From NCBI RefSeq assembly GCF_900187965.1, contig NZ_FZNL01000010.1, forward strand, positions 1 to 64,000: DNA of 64,000 nt, written 5' to 3'. The notes beneath the pieces were generated by a model, which was not told the origin of the DNA, searched no databases, and worked only from the letters and a program-made list of their open reading frames with translations. This DNA is from Flavobacterium sp. ov086. Its GTDB lineage: Bacteria; Bacteroidota; Bacteroidia; Flavobacteriales; Flavobacteriaceae. The position numbers and the translations under genes are program-made. Positions 1 through 8,863 of this stretch are shown piece by piece. The number at the start of each line of letters is the position of its first letter. Position 1 is the first letter of the stretch.

Positions 1-318
1 ATACCAGATAATACAAATTTAATACTTCATTCAGACCAAGGCTGGCAATACCAAATGAATCATTACCAACTTTTATTAAAACAAAAAGGAATCAAACAAA
101 GCATGTCAAGAAAAGGAAACTGCCTAGATAATGCAATTATTGAAAACTTCTTTGGAATATTAAAATCTGAAATGTTTTATACCCAAAAATTTAAATCAAT
201 AGAACAATTAAAAAAAGAAATTAATAAGTATATAATATATTACAATAACGAAAGAATTAAATCAAATTTAAACAAAATGAGCCCGATAAAATATCGAGCT
301 CATTATTATCAAACTTAA
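1..318 (+). CDS. IS3-family transposase OrfB, C-terminal part (partial at 5' end)
   Basis: The reading frame is open from base 1, so this is the tail of a longer gene. It encodes the end of an rve-type integrase core. The second catalytic aspartate is visible in LHSDQGWQYQ just after the window start. The catalytic glutamate lies in DNAIIENFFGILKSE, the standard DNAxxENFF block of IS3-family OrfB. The C-terminal YIIYYNNERIKSNLNKMSP matches the usual YYNxxRxxxxLxxxSP ending. About 106 residues are present of an expected 270-300. The gene ends 30 bases before the terminal repeat. The DDE motif is intact as far as visible, so nothing suggests decay. Confidence 0.85.
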   Translation: MPDNTNLILHSDQGWQYQMNHYQLLLKQKGIKQSMSRKGNCLDNAIIENFFGILKSEMFYTQKFKSIEQLKKEINKYIIYYNNERIKSNLNKMSPIKYRAHYYQT

Positions 319-352
319 TTATAAATTTGTCTAAACTTTTGGGTGCAGTCTA
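1..352 (+). mobile_element. Right end of an IS3-family insertion sequence (IS150-like)
   Basis: The window opens inside a transposase gene, and the element continues to about base 352. The last bases, roughly 327-352 (TTGTCTAAACTTTTGGGTGC then AGTCTA), resemble the terminal inverted repeat of IS150-type elements, whose ends read CTGCACCC on the other strand. The left end lies outside the window, so completeness, target duplication and activity cannot be judged. The exact boundary (350-352) is an estimate. Confidence 0.75.
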
Positions 353-460
353 GAACACGGAGTGGCTTTTTTTTTAAATTTAACAACTCAAATACAGTAT
401 GTTAAAACTATATTTGCTTATCATTTTTCCTACGAAATCAGAAGACTTCACAGAGCGAGA

Positions 461-772
461 TTACAAATCCAAACTATCTGTCTCTAACAAAGCTTTGCGT
501 TTTGCTTCTTTTCTATCCTGCTTTCTTTTCTTGTTTTCTCGAGTTATAATTAATGCATGCTGCCTGTTTATATTTAAAGCCCATAATAAAGAAATAAACC
601 AACCAATGCCAGTCCAACCGATAAACAAATTACAAATCAACAAAAATTTGCTGTTTTTTTTATTCCACGAAATTATACTTGGAATAAAATAAACAAATAA
701 CAACACTATTCCTGCCATTATTTTTTCAATAGTAACTTCATTGTTCTCGAAAGGAAGACTGCTTAATATCAT
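461..772 (-). CDS. Superinfection-immunity-like small membrane protein
   Basis: A 103-residue protein with two predicted membrane segments: about 20-36 (MAGIVLLFVYFIPSII) and about 45-66 (LLICNLFIGWTGIGWFISL). They are followed by a very basic tail (NKKRKQDRKEAKRKA). The pattern FIPSII-x8-KF-x3-CNLFIGWTGIGWxxxLxWAL matches the Imm_superinfect family, whose best-known member is phage T4 Imm. Chromosomal members are common in bacteria and mostly of unknown role, so actual phage exclusion is not implied. The gene stands alone about 110 bases from the IS end and points toward it. The initiating ATG is the first in frame; a later Met at residue 19 would also keep both membrane segments. Confidence 0.65.
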   Translation of the reverse strand: MILSSLPFENNEVTIEKIMAGIVLLFVYFIPSIISWNKKNSKFLLICNLFIGWTGIGWFISLLWALNINRQHALIITRENKKRKQDRKEAKRKALLETDSLDL

Positions 773-930
773 AATTATTCTTTGAAATTTAAAAAACTTT
801 GTAGAATTACTTACGAGAATTTCTCCTCCGTCGAAATTGACAATAAAATGAAAGCAAACTAAAAGAAAAACTTTGAGTTTTTGCGACTTTGTGAGCTAAA
901 AACCTCAGAATCTTAGAACCTCAAAAAAAC

Positions 931-1893
931 CTACCTCAACAAATATCCCAATCGAATCGATCCGAAAAAATAACCTGTGCTTGTATTTGTAATTTCATTA
1001 GGTTCTACTTCTCTACCTCGGTAAATAAAAGAATAAGATAAGTTCCAATTGTTATGGCGGTATTTTAAACCAAATTCAGCATTAAAGCGCCAATGCGTTA
1101 TATCGAAAGTCAACGGACTTGTGTTATTGAACATACTTCCCTCGATTGTAGCGTCATAAAACTGGTAATTGACACTTGGGATTGCGTAGAAATAAAACTC
1201 TCTAATATTGTATTGCGGCTCTGAACTTATGGAAGCATCGTGCAAATTTGAATCGTAAATTGGCATTAATCTCTTAAAACCAATTCGGGCTAAAAGTCCT
1301 GTAGAAACTCCCGTAAAAATAGTTCCCAGATTCCCTTCTGATTGAAAATGTAGATCTACAAAATCATTGTGCTTATTTGGGAATAATTTCTTTGAGTATA
1401 AAGCATGCGCCTGAACGCCAAAAGCATTGTGCAATTGATTTTCCCAACCAAATACTTCTTTATAACCTATAAGATGATGGAAACTTTCTTGTGTTTCTCT
1501 CCCAAAAGCATTTGGTCCCATAAAACCCAATTGAAAATCAGTCTTTAAAACAGATTCACTTTTGTAAAAAAAACTTCGTCCGGCCTCGGCAAAAAGATAA
1601 GCCGTAAAAGGGCGATCATTTTCGCCAACAGCTTCTGCATTGATAAATCTAGGATTGTAAATATATTGTCCTATTCGAAATTCAGTTATTTTTTTGCTGA
1701 TTTTTTTGTTATTATTCTTCGACAGAAAACGGTAGAAAATTTCTAAACCATTGGTGTAATACATATCATTTTTAGATGAAGTGTACAAATCATTATCTGT
1801 AATAAGACCAATTTCTTTGGTCTTGGCTTGTCCAAAAATCAACGTCGATGATAATATCAGGAACGCAAAAAAAACTTTTTTACTTTCCATCAT
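931..1893 (-). CDS. LpxR-family lipid A 3'-O-deacylase-like outer membrane protein
   Basis: A 320-residue protein with an N-terminal signal peptide (residues about 1-22, ending ILSSTLIFGQA) and a beta-barrel-like remainder with alternating aromatic strands and a C-terminal aromatic/Arg end (GYLLR). The LpxR (DUF2219) hallmarks are present: an N-terminal DND (residues 33-35), YYTNG (45-49), and HH at 139-140 followed by GWENQL (149-154). These correspond to the Asn, Asp, His and Glu/Gln positions of the LpxR active site. LpxR removes the 3'-acyloxyacyl group of lipid A in the outer membrane. The start overlaps the end of the upstream glycosyltransferase gene by 14 bases, so the two are probably co-transcribed. 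The family match is good; the exact lipid substrate in this organism is inferred. Confidence 0.8.
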   Translation of the reverse strand: MMESKKVFFAFLILSSTLIFGQAKTKEIGLITDNDLYTSSKNDMYYTNGLEIFYRFLSKNNNKKISKKITEFRIGQYIYNPRFINAEAVGENDRPFTAYLFAEAGRSFFYKSESVLKTDFQLGFMGPNAFGRETQESFHHLIGYKEVFGWENQLHNAFGVQAHALYSKKLFPNKHNDFVDLHFQSEGNLGTIFTGVSTGLLARIGFKRLMPIYDSNLHDASISSEPQYNIREFYFYAIPSVNYQFYDATIEGSMFNNTSPLTFDITHWRFNAEFGLKYRHNNWNLSYSFIYRGREVEPNEITNTSTGYFFGSIRLGYLLR

Positions 1894-2653
1894 AATTTAT
1901 TTTTCCAACAGCGCGCATCTCACGAATAATTCTTTCTTTACGTCTGTTAATATAACTTGAAGATCCAGTGGCTTTAAATTTTCTTGGATTTGGTAATATT
2001 GCAGCAATTCCAGCGGCTTGCATTGGGGTTAAACTCGAAGCATCACGGCGGTACCAATGCTCGGTCGCAGCATATGCTCCATAAACGCCATCCCCCATTT
2101 CGATACTATTGAGATAAACTTCCATGATACGTTCTTTGCCCCAGATAATTTCGATTAAAACGGTAAAATAAGCTTCTAATCCTTTTCGCAAATAACTTTT
2201 TCCCTGCCATAAAAAAACGTTTTTGGCGGTTTGCTGCGAGATTGTACTTCCTCCACGAATTCGGCGACCGCGTTCGTTACTTTTATAAGCTTTTTGTAAT
2301 GCTTTAAAATCGAAACCATTATGCGTCAAGAAAGTTGCGTCTTCACTTCCAATCACTGCTTTTTGTAGATTCATCGAAATCTTCTCTAGTGGCTCCCAGT
2401 CGTGATCGAAGTAAACTTCTTTCCCTGCCATTTTATTTTCGATTGCCCGAATAATCATTAAAGGCGTAAACGGTACCGGAACATATTTAAAAAATACCAC
2501 AGATGCGATCGAAACTCCAAAAAACCACAAACAAGCTTTTATTAAAAACCATTTTACTTTTTCGCCAAAAGAACGATTGGTTTTCTTCGAAGCTGGTTTT
2601 GATTTACTTGCGGTTGTAGTTTTCTTTGGTGCCGGTTTTTTGGTTGCTGCCAT
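1880..2653 (-). CDS. mtgA: Monofunctional peptidoglycan glycosyltransferase
   Basis: A 257-residue protein of the GT51 family, which polymerises lipid II into glycan strands at the outer face of the cytoplasmic membrane. An Ala/Lys-rich N-terminus is followed by one membrane segment (WFLIKACLWFFGVSIASVVFF). The GT51 motifs follow in order: GSEDATFLTHNGFD (catalytic Glu), RGGSTISQQTAKN, KERIMEVYLNSIEMG and GAYAATEHWYR. There is no transpeptidase domain. The reading frame extends upstream to 2728, but the ATG at 2653 (MAATKK) is preferred. It overlaps the stop of the preceding gene by one base (TAATG), which suggests translational coupling, and the longer N-terminus would overlap that gene by 75 bases. 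Confidence 0.92.
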   Translation of the reverse strand: MAATKKPAPKKTTTASKSKPASKKTNRSFGEKVKWFLIKACLWFFGVSIASVVFFKYVPVPFTPLMIIRAIENKMAGKEVYFDHDWEPLEKISMNLQKAVIGSEDATFLTHNGFDFKALQKAYKSNERGRRIRGGSTISQQTAKNVFLWQGKSYLRKGLEAYFTVLIEIIWGKERIMEVYLNSIEMGDGVYGAYAATEHWYRRDASSLTPMQAAGIAAILPNPRKFKATGSSSYINRRKERIIREMRAVGKINYDGK

Positions 2654-3765
2654 TATATTAAATCTGCTAATTCTGTTCCTATTAAACTGCCAATTGCTAC
2701 GCCCATTCCTCCTAAACGTACTCCACAAAACACGCTTTCAGACAATTGTATAACAACAGGACTTTTACTATTTCCAACTCCCATTATTCCACTCCAACGG
2801 TGTGCAATCTGGAAATCCTGATTTGGTAAAATTACATTTTTAAGTAAATCCTCCAATTTATTTTGCACAATTTTCGTCTGACCAAATTCGGTTGTGTTTT
2901 CGGTTTCAAAATCCAGATTTCGTCCGCCTCCAAGCAAGATTCTATCCCCTATATTTCTGAAATAATAATAACCTCGATCTAAATGAAAAGTACCTTTAAT
3001 ATCTAAATTCGGGATTGGTTCTGTAATTAAAACCTGTGCTCTTGCCGGCTGAACGGCTCCTTTTGTCAAAGTGCTCGCAAAACCATTTGTAGCAAAAAGC
3101 ATTTTATTCGATTTAAAACTAAAATCATTCAAAACGATTTCGACCTGATTTCCTAAATCAGAATATGCTGTTACCGTTTGTTGATTGAGAATTAAAATAT
3201 TTTCAGAAACAGCTTGTCGCAATAATTCCTGCATCATATTTCCGGTATCAATCTGCGCTTCAAACGGATTAAAAATTAAATAATCCTGAATATTTCCAAA
3301 CCCGAATCGGTCAGTTTCTTTGGTAAAAACATCGGATTTGAAAAGTGGCTTTAGAATTTCGTTTATAAAAGGCAATTTCGAAATACATTCTCCAAAACCA
3401 AGTTCGTCTTCTCTCAAAAACAATTCATATCCGCCGTGAGGTTTAAAATCAATTGCAGAATCTCCCAATCTTTTTCGAAGTAATTGCAAACCTTTCCAAC
3501 GTTTCTCAATCAGGCTGACAACATCTTCCTCTGAATGTGTTTTTAGATCGTCCATAATTTCAGAAAGACTTCCAAAACAGGCAAAACCGGCATTTTTGGT
3601 ACTTGCGCCTTGCGGCAACATTCCTTTTTCTAATACGAGAATTTTTGCAGCCGGAAACCTTTCGCGCAAGCATAATGCAGCGTGCAATCCTACAATTCCA
3701 CTTCCTACAATCGTATAGTCAACATTTGTAAACCAATTTTTAAGTTCCCAGTAACTCAATTCCAT
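2653..3765 (-). CDS. FAD-dependent oxidoreductase of the DAO (glycine/D-amino acid oxidase) family
   Basis: A 370-residue flavoprotein. The N-terminal dinucleotide-binding fold is clear (residues about 16-48: TIVGSGIVGLHAA then LVLEKG), followed by the GASTKNAGFACFG motif typical of DAO-family enzymes. The C-terminal FAD contacts are RWSGIMGVG and VRLGGMGVAIG. Substrate cannot be read from sequence; Bacteroidota members are usually annotated simply as NAD(P)/FAD-dependent oxidoreductases. It is the first gene of a minus-strand group with mtgA and the LpxR-like gene, joined by a one-base stop/start overlap. Its functional connection to cell-envelope genes is unknown. Confidence 0.8.
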   Translation of the reverse strand: MELSYWELKNWFTNVDYTIVGSGIVGLHAALCLRERFPAAKILVLEKGMLPQGASTKNAGFACFGSLSEIMDDLKTHSEEDVVSLIEKRWKGLQLLRKRLGDSAIDFKPHGGYELFLREDELGFGECISKLPFINEILKPLFKSDVFTKETDRFGFGNIQDYLIFNPFEAQIDTGNMMQELLRQAVSENILILNQQTVTAYSDLGNQVEIVLNDFSFKSNKMLFATNGFASTLTKGAVQPARAQVLITEPIPNLDIKGTFHLDRGYYYFRNIGDRILLGGGRNLDFETENTTEFGQTKIVQNKLEDLLKNVILPNQDFQIAHRWSGIMGVGNSKSPVVIQLSESVFCGVRLGGMGVAIGSLIGTELADLI

Positions 3766-3868
3766 TTGTCAATTTTTTATAAAAATACTGATTTTTTATA
3801 CCAAAAAATAAATTTCAATTTTAAAATTCCAAATTCCAAAACTTAGTTTTAAACGCATTTTTATTTGC

Positions 3869-4232
3869 CACGAATTCACGAATTTTCAAGTGAATTCGTG
3901 ACGGAATTTTATCTCAATGTCACCCTGAGCGAAGTCGAAGGGCTGGTTTCCTAAAAAAGAGCTTTTCTCAAAGCGTAGAGCAATGTCATTAAGTTAAGCT
4001 TTTAAAAAATAAAATTATTGCAAATCAAATCCGTTTTTATCCGCGTTTTTACGAAGTAAATCTGTTTTATCCGCGTCAAAATTAGACGCTGATTTTACTG
4101 ATTCGCTAAAGCGAAAACGCTGATAAAAACGGATTTCTCTAATTACTTTCTTGATTCAACTTAAACTGTTATGTAATTTTACAGATTTCCCTTAACTTAA
4201 TGACATTGAGCGTCGGGACGCTTCGGGTGACA
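3869..4232. repeat. Nested intergenic inverted repeats between two gene groups
   Basis: The 574-base gap 3766-4339 holds no gene I can support but is rich in dyad symmetry. A perfect 11-base hairpin lies at 3869-3879/3890-3900 (CACGAATTCAC). TGTCACCC near 3918 is matched by GGGTGACA near 4225. A perfect 17-base pair, AATGTCATTAAGTTAAG at 3982-3998 and its complement at 4191-4207, encloses a further hairpin. The arms of that hairpin at about 4027-4050 and 4112-4136 share AAATCCGTTTTTATC. The block resembles repetitive intergenic palindromes elsewhere in this window. Confidence 0.7.
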
Positions 4233-4339
4233 AAATGTTTTATAAAAGAGGATAACTTTTAACAATAATTGGGATTTGAAATTTAAAGATTGGAATTTAA
4301 AAGTTGTATTTTTAGCCCCACGAATATTAGAATTTTATT

Positions 4340-6241
4340 ATGAAAAAAGTATTATTTACAACCTTAATAATGATGAGTTTAAACGCCATTGGACAAAATG
4401 TAATGTCGCCAGAATTGTTATGGAAATTAGGAAGAGTGAGCGCACTTGGACTTTCTAAAGATGCAAAAAATGTTGTTTTTAAGGTTTCTACTCCTTCTGT
4501 AGAAGAAAACAAATCGCATTCTAAATTTTACACTATACCTGTAAATGGTGGAAATGCAACTGAAATCAAAGACACGAAAGAGATTTTGGCTGACAAAAAT
4601 GTTTCGCCAGACGGGAAATTTTTAGTGTATAATGATGAAGTAAAAATTGACAAAGTTTTGGGTAAGGATTATTATCCGAAGTTAGACAAATCAGAAGTTC
4701 AGATCTATGATGGTTTAGATTACCGCCATTGGGATACTTGGAACGAAGGTAAATTCAACCACGTTTTTTACAAAGAAAACAAAGAAGGTTCAACTGGAAT
4801 TGACATCTTAAAAGGTGAAAATTTTGATTCTCCTCAAAAGCCTTTTGGTGGCGACGAAGATTATATCTGGTCTCCTGACAGCAAAAGTATCTTGTATGTT
4901 TGCAAGAAAAAAGCAGGAACGCAATATGCGATTTCTACAAACACAGATATTTATGAGTACAACTTAGAAACTCAAAAAACTACAAACAGAACCGAAGGTA
5001 ATTTAGGTTACGATACTGCACCACAATTTTCTCCAACAGGAAACCTGACTTGGCTGCAAATGAAACGTGACGGTTACGAAGCTGATAAAAACGATATTAT
5101 TGTTGAGTTTAAAGGAATCAAAACGAACTTAACTGCAAACTGGGACGGAACTGTAGATAATTTTATCTGGAGTAAAGATGGCAAAAATGTGTTTTTTGTA
5201 GCTCCGGTTGATGGTACAAAACAACTTTTTACGGTAAATTTTCCGGGATTAACGAGAATCGCAATTCAGGTTCGTCAATTGACAAATGGTGATTTTGATG
5301 TTAATGATTTAGTAGGTTTTGCTGGTGACGATATTATTGTTACCAGAAATGATATGAATCACGCTGCGGAGATCTTTTCTTTTAATTTGAAGAAAAACAC
5401 CTGGAAACAAATCTCGAACGTAAACACAGAAACTTACAAAACTCTGGCACTTAGCAAAACTGAAAAACGTTATGTTACGACTACTGACGGCAAAAAAATG
5501 TTGGTTTGGGTAATTTTACCTCCAAACTTTGATGCTTCTAAAAAATACCCAACTTTATTATTCTGTCAAGGAGGACCACAATCTGCGCTGACGCAATCGT
5601 ATTCTTTCCGTTGGAATTTTTCATTAATGGCCGCTAAAGGCTATGTTGTTGTTGCACCAAACCGTCGTGGAATGCCAGGACATGGTGTTGAATGGAACGA
5701 GCAAATCAGTAAAGATTGGGGCGGACAGGTTATGGACGATTACTTATCTGCAATTGACGATGTGTCTAAAGAAAGCTATGTTGACAAATCTCGTTTAGGT
5801 TGCGTTGGTGCAAGCTACGGAGGATATTCAGTATTTTATTTAGCCGGAATTCATAAAAACCGTTTCAAAACTTTTATCGCTCACGATGGTGTTTTCAACA
5901 CGGTAAGTATGTTGGGAACTACTGAAGAGGTTTTCTTTAACAACTGGGATTTTGGTGGCGCTTACTGGGAAAAAGATAATGCTGTTGCTCAAAAAGCATA
6001 CACAACTTTTAATCCGGCAACTTTGGTTCAAAACTGGAATAAACCAATTTTAATTGTTCAGGGTGGGAAAGATTTCCGTGTGCCAATTGGACAAGGACAA
6101 GAAGCTTTTCAGGCAGCACAATTAAGAGGAATCAAGAGCCGCTTGGTTTATTTCCCTGACGAAAATCACTGGGTTTTAAAACCGCAAAATGCTCAGGTTT
6201 GGCAAGGTGAATTTTTTAAATGGTTAGAAGAAACACTTTAA
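4340..6241 (+). CDS. S9-family prolyl-oligopeptidase-type serine peptidase, exported
   Basis: A 633-residue protein with a signal peptide (residues about 1-18, ending LNAIGQ). The first ~380 residues carry TolB/WD40-like beta-propeller blades with repeated WSPDSK/FSPTGN/WSKDGK motifs. The C-terminal third is an alpha/beta-hydrolase fold. The nucleophile is Ser492 in GASYGG, the acid is in GGKDFRVP and the histidine in DENHWV, completing the triad. This layout is that of S9C acylaminoacyl-peptidase or dipeptidyl-peptidase enzymes, which cleave short peptides in the periplasm. It is a single gene followed by a strong terminator hairpin. Confidence 0.9.
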   Translation: MKKVLFTTLIMMSLNAIGQNVMSPELLWKLGRVSALGLSKDAKNVVFKVSTPSVEENKSHSKFYTIPVNGGNATEIKDTKEILADKNVSPDGKFLVYNDEVKIDKVLGKDYYPKLDKSEVQIYDGLDYRHWDTWNEGKFNHVFYKENKEGSTGIDILKGENFDSPQKPFGGDEDYIWSPDSKSILYVCKKKAGTQYAISTNTDIYEYNLETQKTTNRTEGNLGYDTAPQFSPTGNLTWLQMKRDGYEADKNDIIVEFKGIKTNLTANWDGTVDNFIWSKDGKNVFFVAPVDGTKQLFTVNFPGLTRIAIQVRQLTNGDFDVNDLVGFAGDDIIVTRNDMNHAAEIFSFNLKKNTWKQISNVNTETYKTLALSKTEKRYVTTTDGKKMLVWVILPPNFDASKKYPTLLFCQGGPQSALTQSYSFRWNFSLMAAKGYVVVAPNRRGMPGHGVEWNEQISKDWGGQVMDDYLSAIDDVSKESYVDKSRLGCVGASYGGYSVFYLAGIHKNRFKTFIAHDGVFNTVSMLGTTEEVFFNNWDFGGAYWEKDNAVAQKAYTTFNPATLVQNWNKPILIVQGGKDFRVPIGQGQEAFQAAQLRGIKSRLVYFPDENHWVLKPQNAQVWQGEFFKWLEETL

Positions 6242-6260
6242 TCCAATAAACTAAGATAAA

Positions 6261-6297
6261 AATAGCCGTAGATTTTATATAATCTACGGCTATTTTG
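6261..6297 (+). terminator. Rho-independent terminator after the S9 peptidase
   Basis: A perfect 14-base stem (AATAGCCGTAGATT, 6261-6274, with its complement at 6281-6294) around a six-base loop, 20 bases after the stop codon and followed by a T-rich stretch. Confidence 0.85.
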
Positions 6298-6421
6298 CTT
6301 TTTAGACCTTTGAATTATATAACAGATTAGTGTTCATTTATCTTTTTAAAACAGTTTTTTTTGAATAAATTGCAGTGAATTCCCTTAATACAAAAACTTC
6401 CAAATTCTACGATCACATTCT

Positions 6422-8863
6422 ATGGAGAGCAAAAAAAGTTACACAGCGTTAAAAGTCCTCTTCAGTTATGTTGCATTGCTGGCTTTGGTTGTTACTGTGG
6501 GATGGTTTTTATATTCTGAAAATGTAGTTTATAATAAATTAGAAGATAAAATTGCATTCGAAAAAACCAAAATTTTAAGAGTCAGTAAATTATTCTCTAA
6601 TGTTTACAAAACAGAGAGTCTGGCACGAAAAACAATTCAGACAAACTCAGAAAGCGACTTTAAAAGTTATCTTACCGAAACAGATTCCTTAAAATCCAGA
6701 ATCGATACTTTAAAGCAAATTGTTACTACCCAATATCAAAAAACATTATTAGATAGTGTTACGTATTATTTGTCTGAAAAAACCAAAAATATTCAGCAAT
6801 TAAAAACTATAAAAAACAAAGCCGACGACGAAGTTTCTGTAAACACGGCGATTGATGAAATTACTAAAATGGAGTTTAAACTCCGAAAGTTAGAACTTCA
6901 GGATTTCACTAAAAACCCAAACCAATTAGGTAGTTATCAAAAAAATGTCCTTCAGAAATATGTTGATTATCTCAATCAGAATATTCCGGATGACAGCACC
7001 AATACATTAAGCAAACAAGCTTCTGATTCTATTTTGGCAAATTCGAAAAAACTTTTGAGCTCCGTAAAAATGCGTGCTGAAAAGAAAAAAGAATCCTTGA
7101 ATTTTCAGGAAAACAAATTATTAAAGAATGAAATTGCAATCTCTGAACAGCTTCGAAAAGTGCTTCGAATTATTGAACGAGAAATTATCATTAATTCGAT
7201 AAAAAACAATTCCTTAAAAGAAAAATCCCTTAAAAAAGTCAACGAAATTGTAACGGCCTCGGCTATTATTGGTTTGGTGCTGACTTTATTTTTCTCTATT
7301 TTGATTGTAAGTGATTATTCGAAATCCCAATTATATAAAAAACAGCTTGAAATCGCGAATTTCAAAACTAAGAACCTGCTTAAAAGTAGGGAACAATTGA
7401 TCTCGACAGTAAGTCATGATTTAAAAACACCGTTGAGTACTATTGTTGGTTATTCAGAACTTTTAGGCAATTCTGATGTGAATACAAAACAATCGTATTT
7501 TATTAAAAACATCAAAAATTCCTCCGAATATATTACGCAATTGGTTCAGGATTTACTGGACTTCTCTAAAATTGAAGCGGGAAAAATTTCTATTGAAAAA
7601 GTTCCGTTTTTATTACCCGAAATTATTGAAGAAGCCGCAAAAAGTATTCAAACGGTTTACAAACAAAAGAACATTGACCTTATTATCAATGTCGATGAAA
7701 AACTGAATTCCAGAATTGTTGGCGATCCTTTTAGATTGAAACAAATTCTAAGCAATATAACTGGTAATGCTTATAAATTTACTGAAGACGGCTACATAAG
7801 AATTAGTGCTTATATTAGTGATAACGACCAGTTTTTTACAATTACAGTTGAAGACACTGGAATTGGAATCGAAAAAGACAATCAAAAATTAGTCTTTGAA
7901 GAGTTTGCGCAAGCGAATGAAAACATCGAAAAAAAATACGGAGGAACTGGTTTAGGCTTATCAATCTGTCAGAAGATAATTTCTATTCTAGGTGGAAATT
8001 TACAACTTGAAAGTACTTTTGGAAAAGGAAGCACTTTTAAAATCCAACTTCCTTTATTATTTGATACAAGTCAAAATTTAATTCCTGAAGTCAAAAAACC
8101 GATTTCGCGAAATACCAAAAACCAAACTTTTATTGTTCTTGACGACGATATTAATCTTTTGAATTTAACAAGCGGCGTTTTAAAACAAGAAGGACATCAT
8201 GTAGTATCATTCAATAGTGCAATTAAAGCTTTAGAAGCTATTAAAACTACTTCTTTTGACTTCGTGATTACTGATATTCAGATGCCGGAAATGGATGGTT
8301 TTGCTTTTCTTGAAAAACTAAAAAATTCTGAAAATAGAATTTATAAAAATCAGCCTGTAATTGCATTAACCGGAAGGACAGATTTAGATTTTTCGGTTTA
8401 TTCTAAAGCCGGTTTTACAACGGTAATCAAAAAACCGTATTCTCCAAAAGTATTACTGGAAACAATTGGACATATTCTTGAAAATGATGAATTGCCAAAT
8501 ACCGAAATTATAGAAAATGACGAAAATGCGTCGCAGGAATTGTATTCTTTAAAAACTCTAAATGAATTTTTAGGCAACGATAATACAGCTTTAAAAGAAG
8601 TTTTAAAATCGTTTATTGAAAGTAGTACTGAAAATTTAACTTTTCTAAAAACTGCCATTAAAGAAAAAAACAAGGACGAAATTAAATCGATCGCTCATAG
8701 AATTGCTCCTATGTTTAAACAAATTGAGGCAAGAGAAATTGGTGATATTCTAAAAAAACTGGAGAAAAATGATTTCGAAATTCCTGAAATGAAAAGCATT
8801 TTTAAAGATTTAAAAATAAAAACTGATCTACTTTTCGAAGCCTTAAAACAAGAAATAGCTTAA
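6422..8863 (+). CDS. Hybrid sensor histidine kinase with receiver and HPt domains
   Basis: An 813-residue membrane kinase with a complete internal phosphorelay. A membrane segment at about 12-31 and another at about 276-297 flank a helical, Lys/Glu-rich periplasmic region of about 245 residues. The HisKA dimerisation domain carries the phospho-accepting His332 (VSHDLKTPL). The ATPase domain has DTGIGI and GGTGLGLSI boxes. A receiver domain follows with phosphorylatable Asp618 (ITDIQMPEMDG), and the C-terminal HPt domain has His759 (IAHRIAPMF). The signal is unknown. The gene converges on an NtrC-type regulator with a four-base overlap of stop codons, making that regulator the obvious but unproven output. 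Confidence 0.92.
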   Translation: MESKKSYTALKVLFSYVALLALVVTVGWFLYSENVVYNKLEDKIAFEKTKILRVSKLFSNVYKTESLARKTIQTNSESDFKSYLTETDSLKSRIDTLKQIVTTQYQKTLLDSVTYYLSEKTKNIQQLKTIKNKADDEVSVNTAIDEITKMEFKLRKLELQDFTKNPNQLGSYQKNVLQKYVDYLNQNIPDDSTNTLSKQASDSILANSKKLLSSVKMRAEKKKESLNFQENKLLKNEIAISEQLRKVLRIIEREIIINSIKNNSLKEKSLKKVNEIVTASAIIGLVLTLFFSILIVSDYSKSQLYKKQLEIANFKTKNLLKSREQLISTVSHDLKTPLSTIVGYSELLGNSDVNTKQSYFIKNIKNSSEYITQLVQDLLDFSKIEAGKISIEKVPFLLPEIIEEAAKSIQTVYKQKNIDLIINVDEKLNSRIVGDPFRLKQILSNITGNAYKFTEDGYIRISAYISDNDQFFTITVEDTGIGIEKDNQKLVFEEFAQANENIEKKYGGTGLGLSICQKIISILGGNLQLESTFGKGSTFKIQLPLLFDTSQNLIPEVKKPISRNTKNQTFIVLDDDINLLNLTSGVLKQEGHHVVSFNSAIKALEAIKTTSFDFVITDIQMPEMDGFAFLEKLKNSENRIYKNQPVIALTGRTDLDFSVYSKAGFTTVIKKPYSPKVLLETIGHILENDELPNTEIIENDENASQELYSLKTLNEFLGNDNTALKEVLKSFIESSTENLTFLKTAIKEKNKDEIKSIAHRIAPMFKQIEAREIGDILKKLEKNDFEIPEMKSIFKDLKIKTDLLFEALKQEIA

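Noticed and set aside
399..692. 97-residue open frame on the plus strand
   Set aside because: It lies antisense to the superinfection-immunity-like gene, whose minus-strand product matches a known family; the plus frame shows no domain.
2653..2728. Longer N-terminus for mtgA
   Set aside because: The extra 25 residues overlap the upstream oxidoreductase gene in another frame and precede the natural Ala/Lys-rich start; the TAATG coupling supports 2653.
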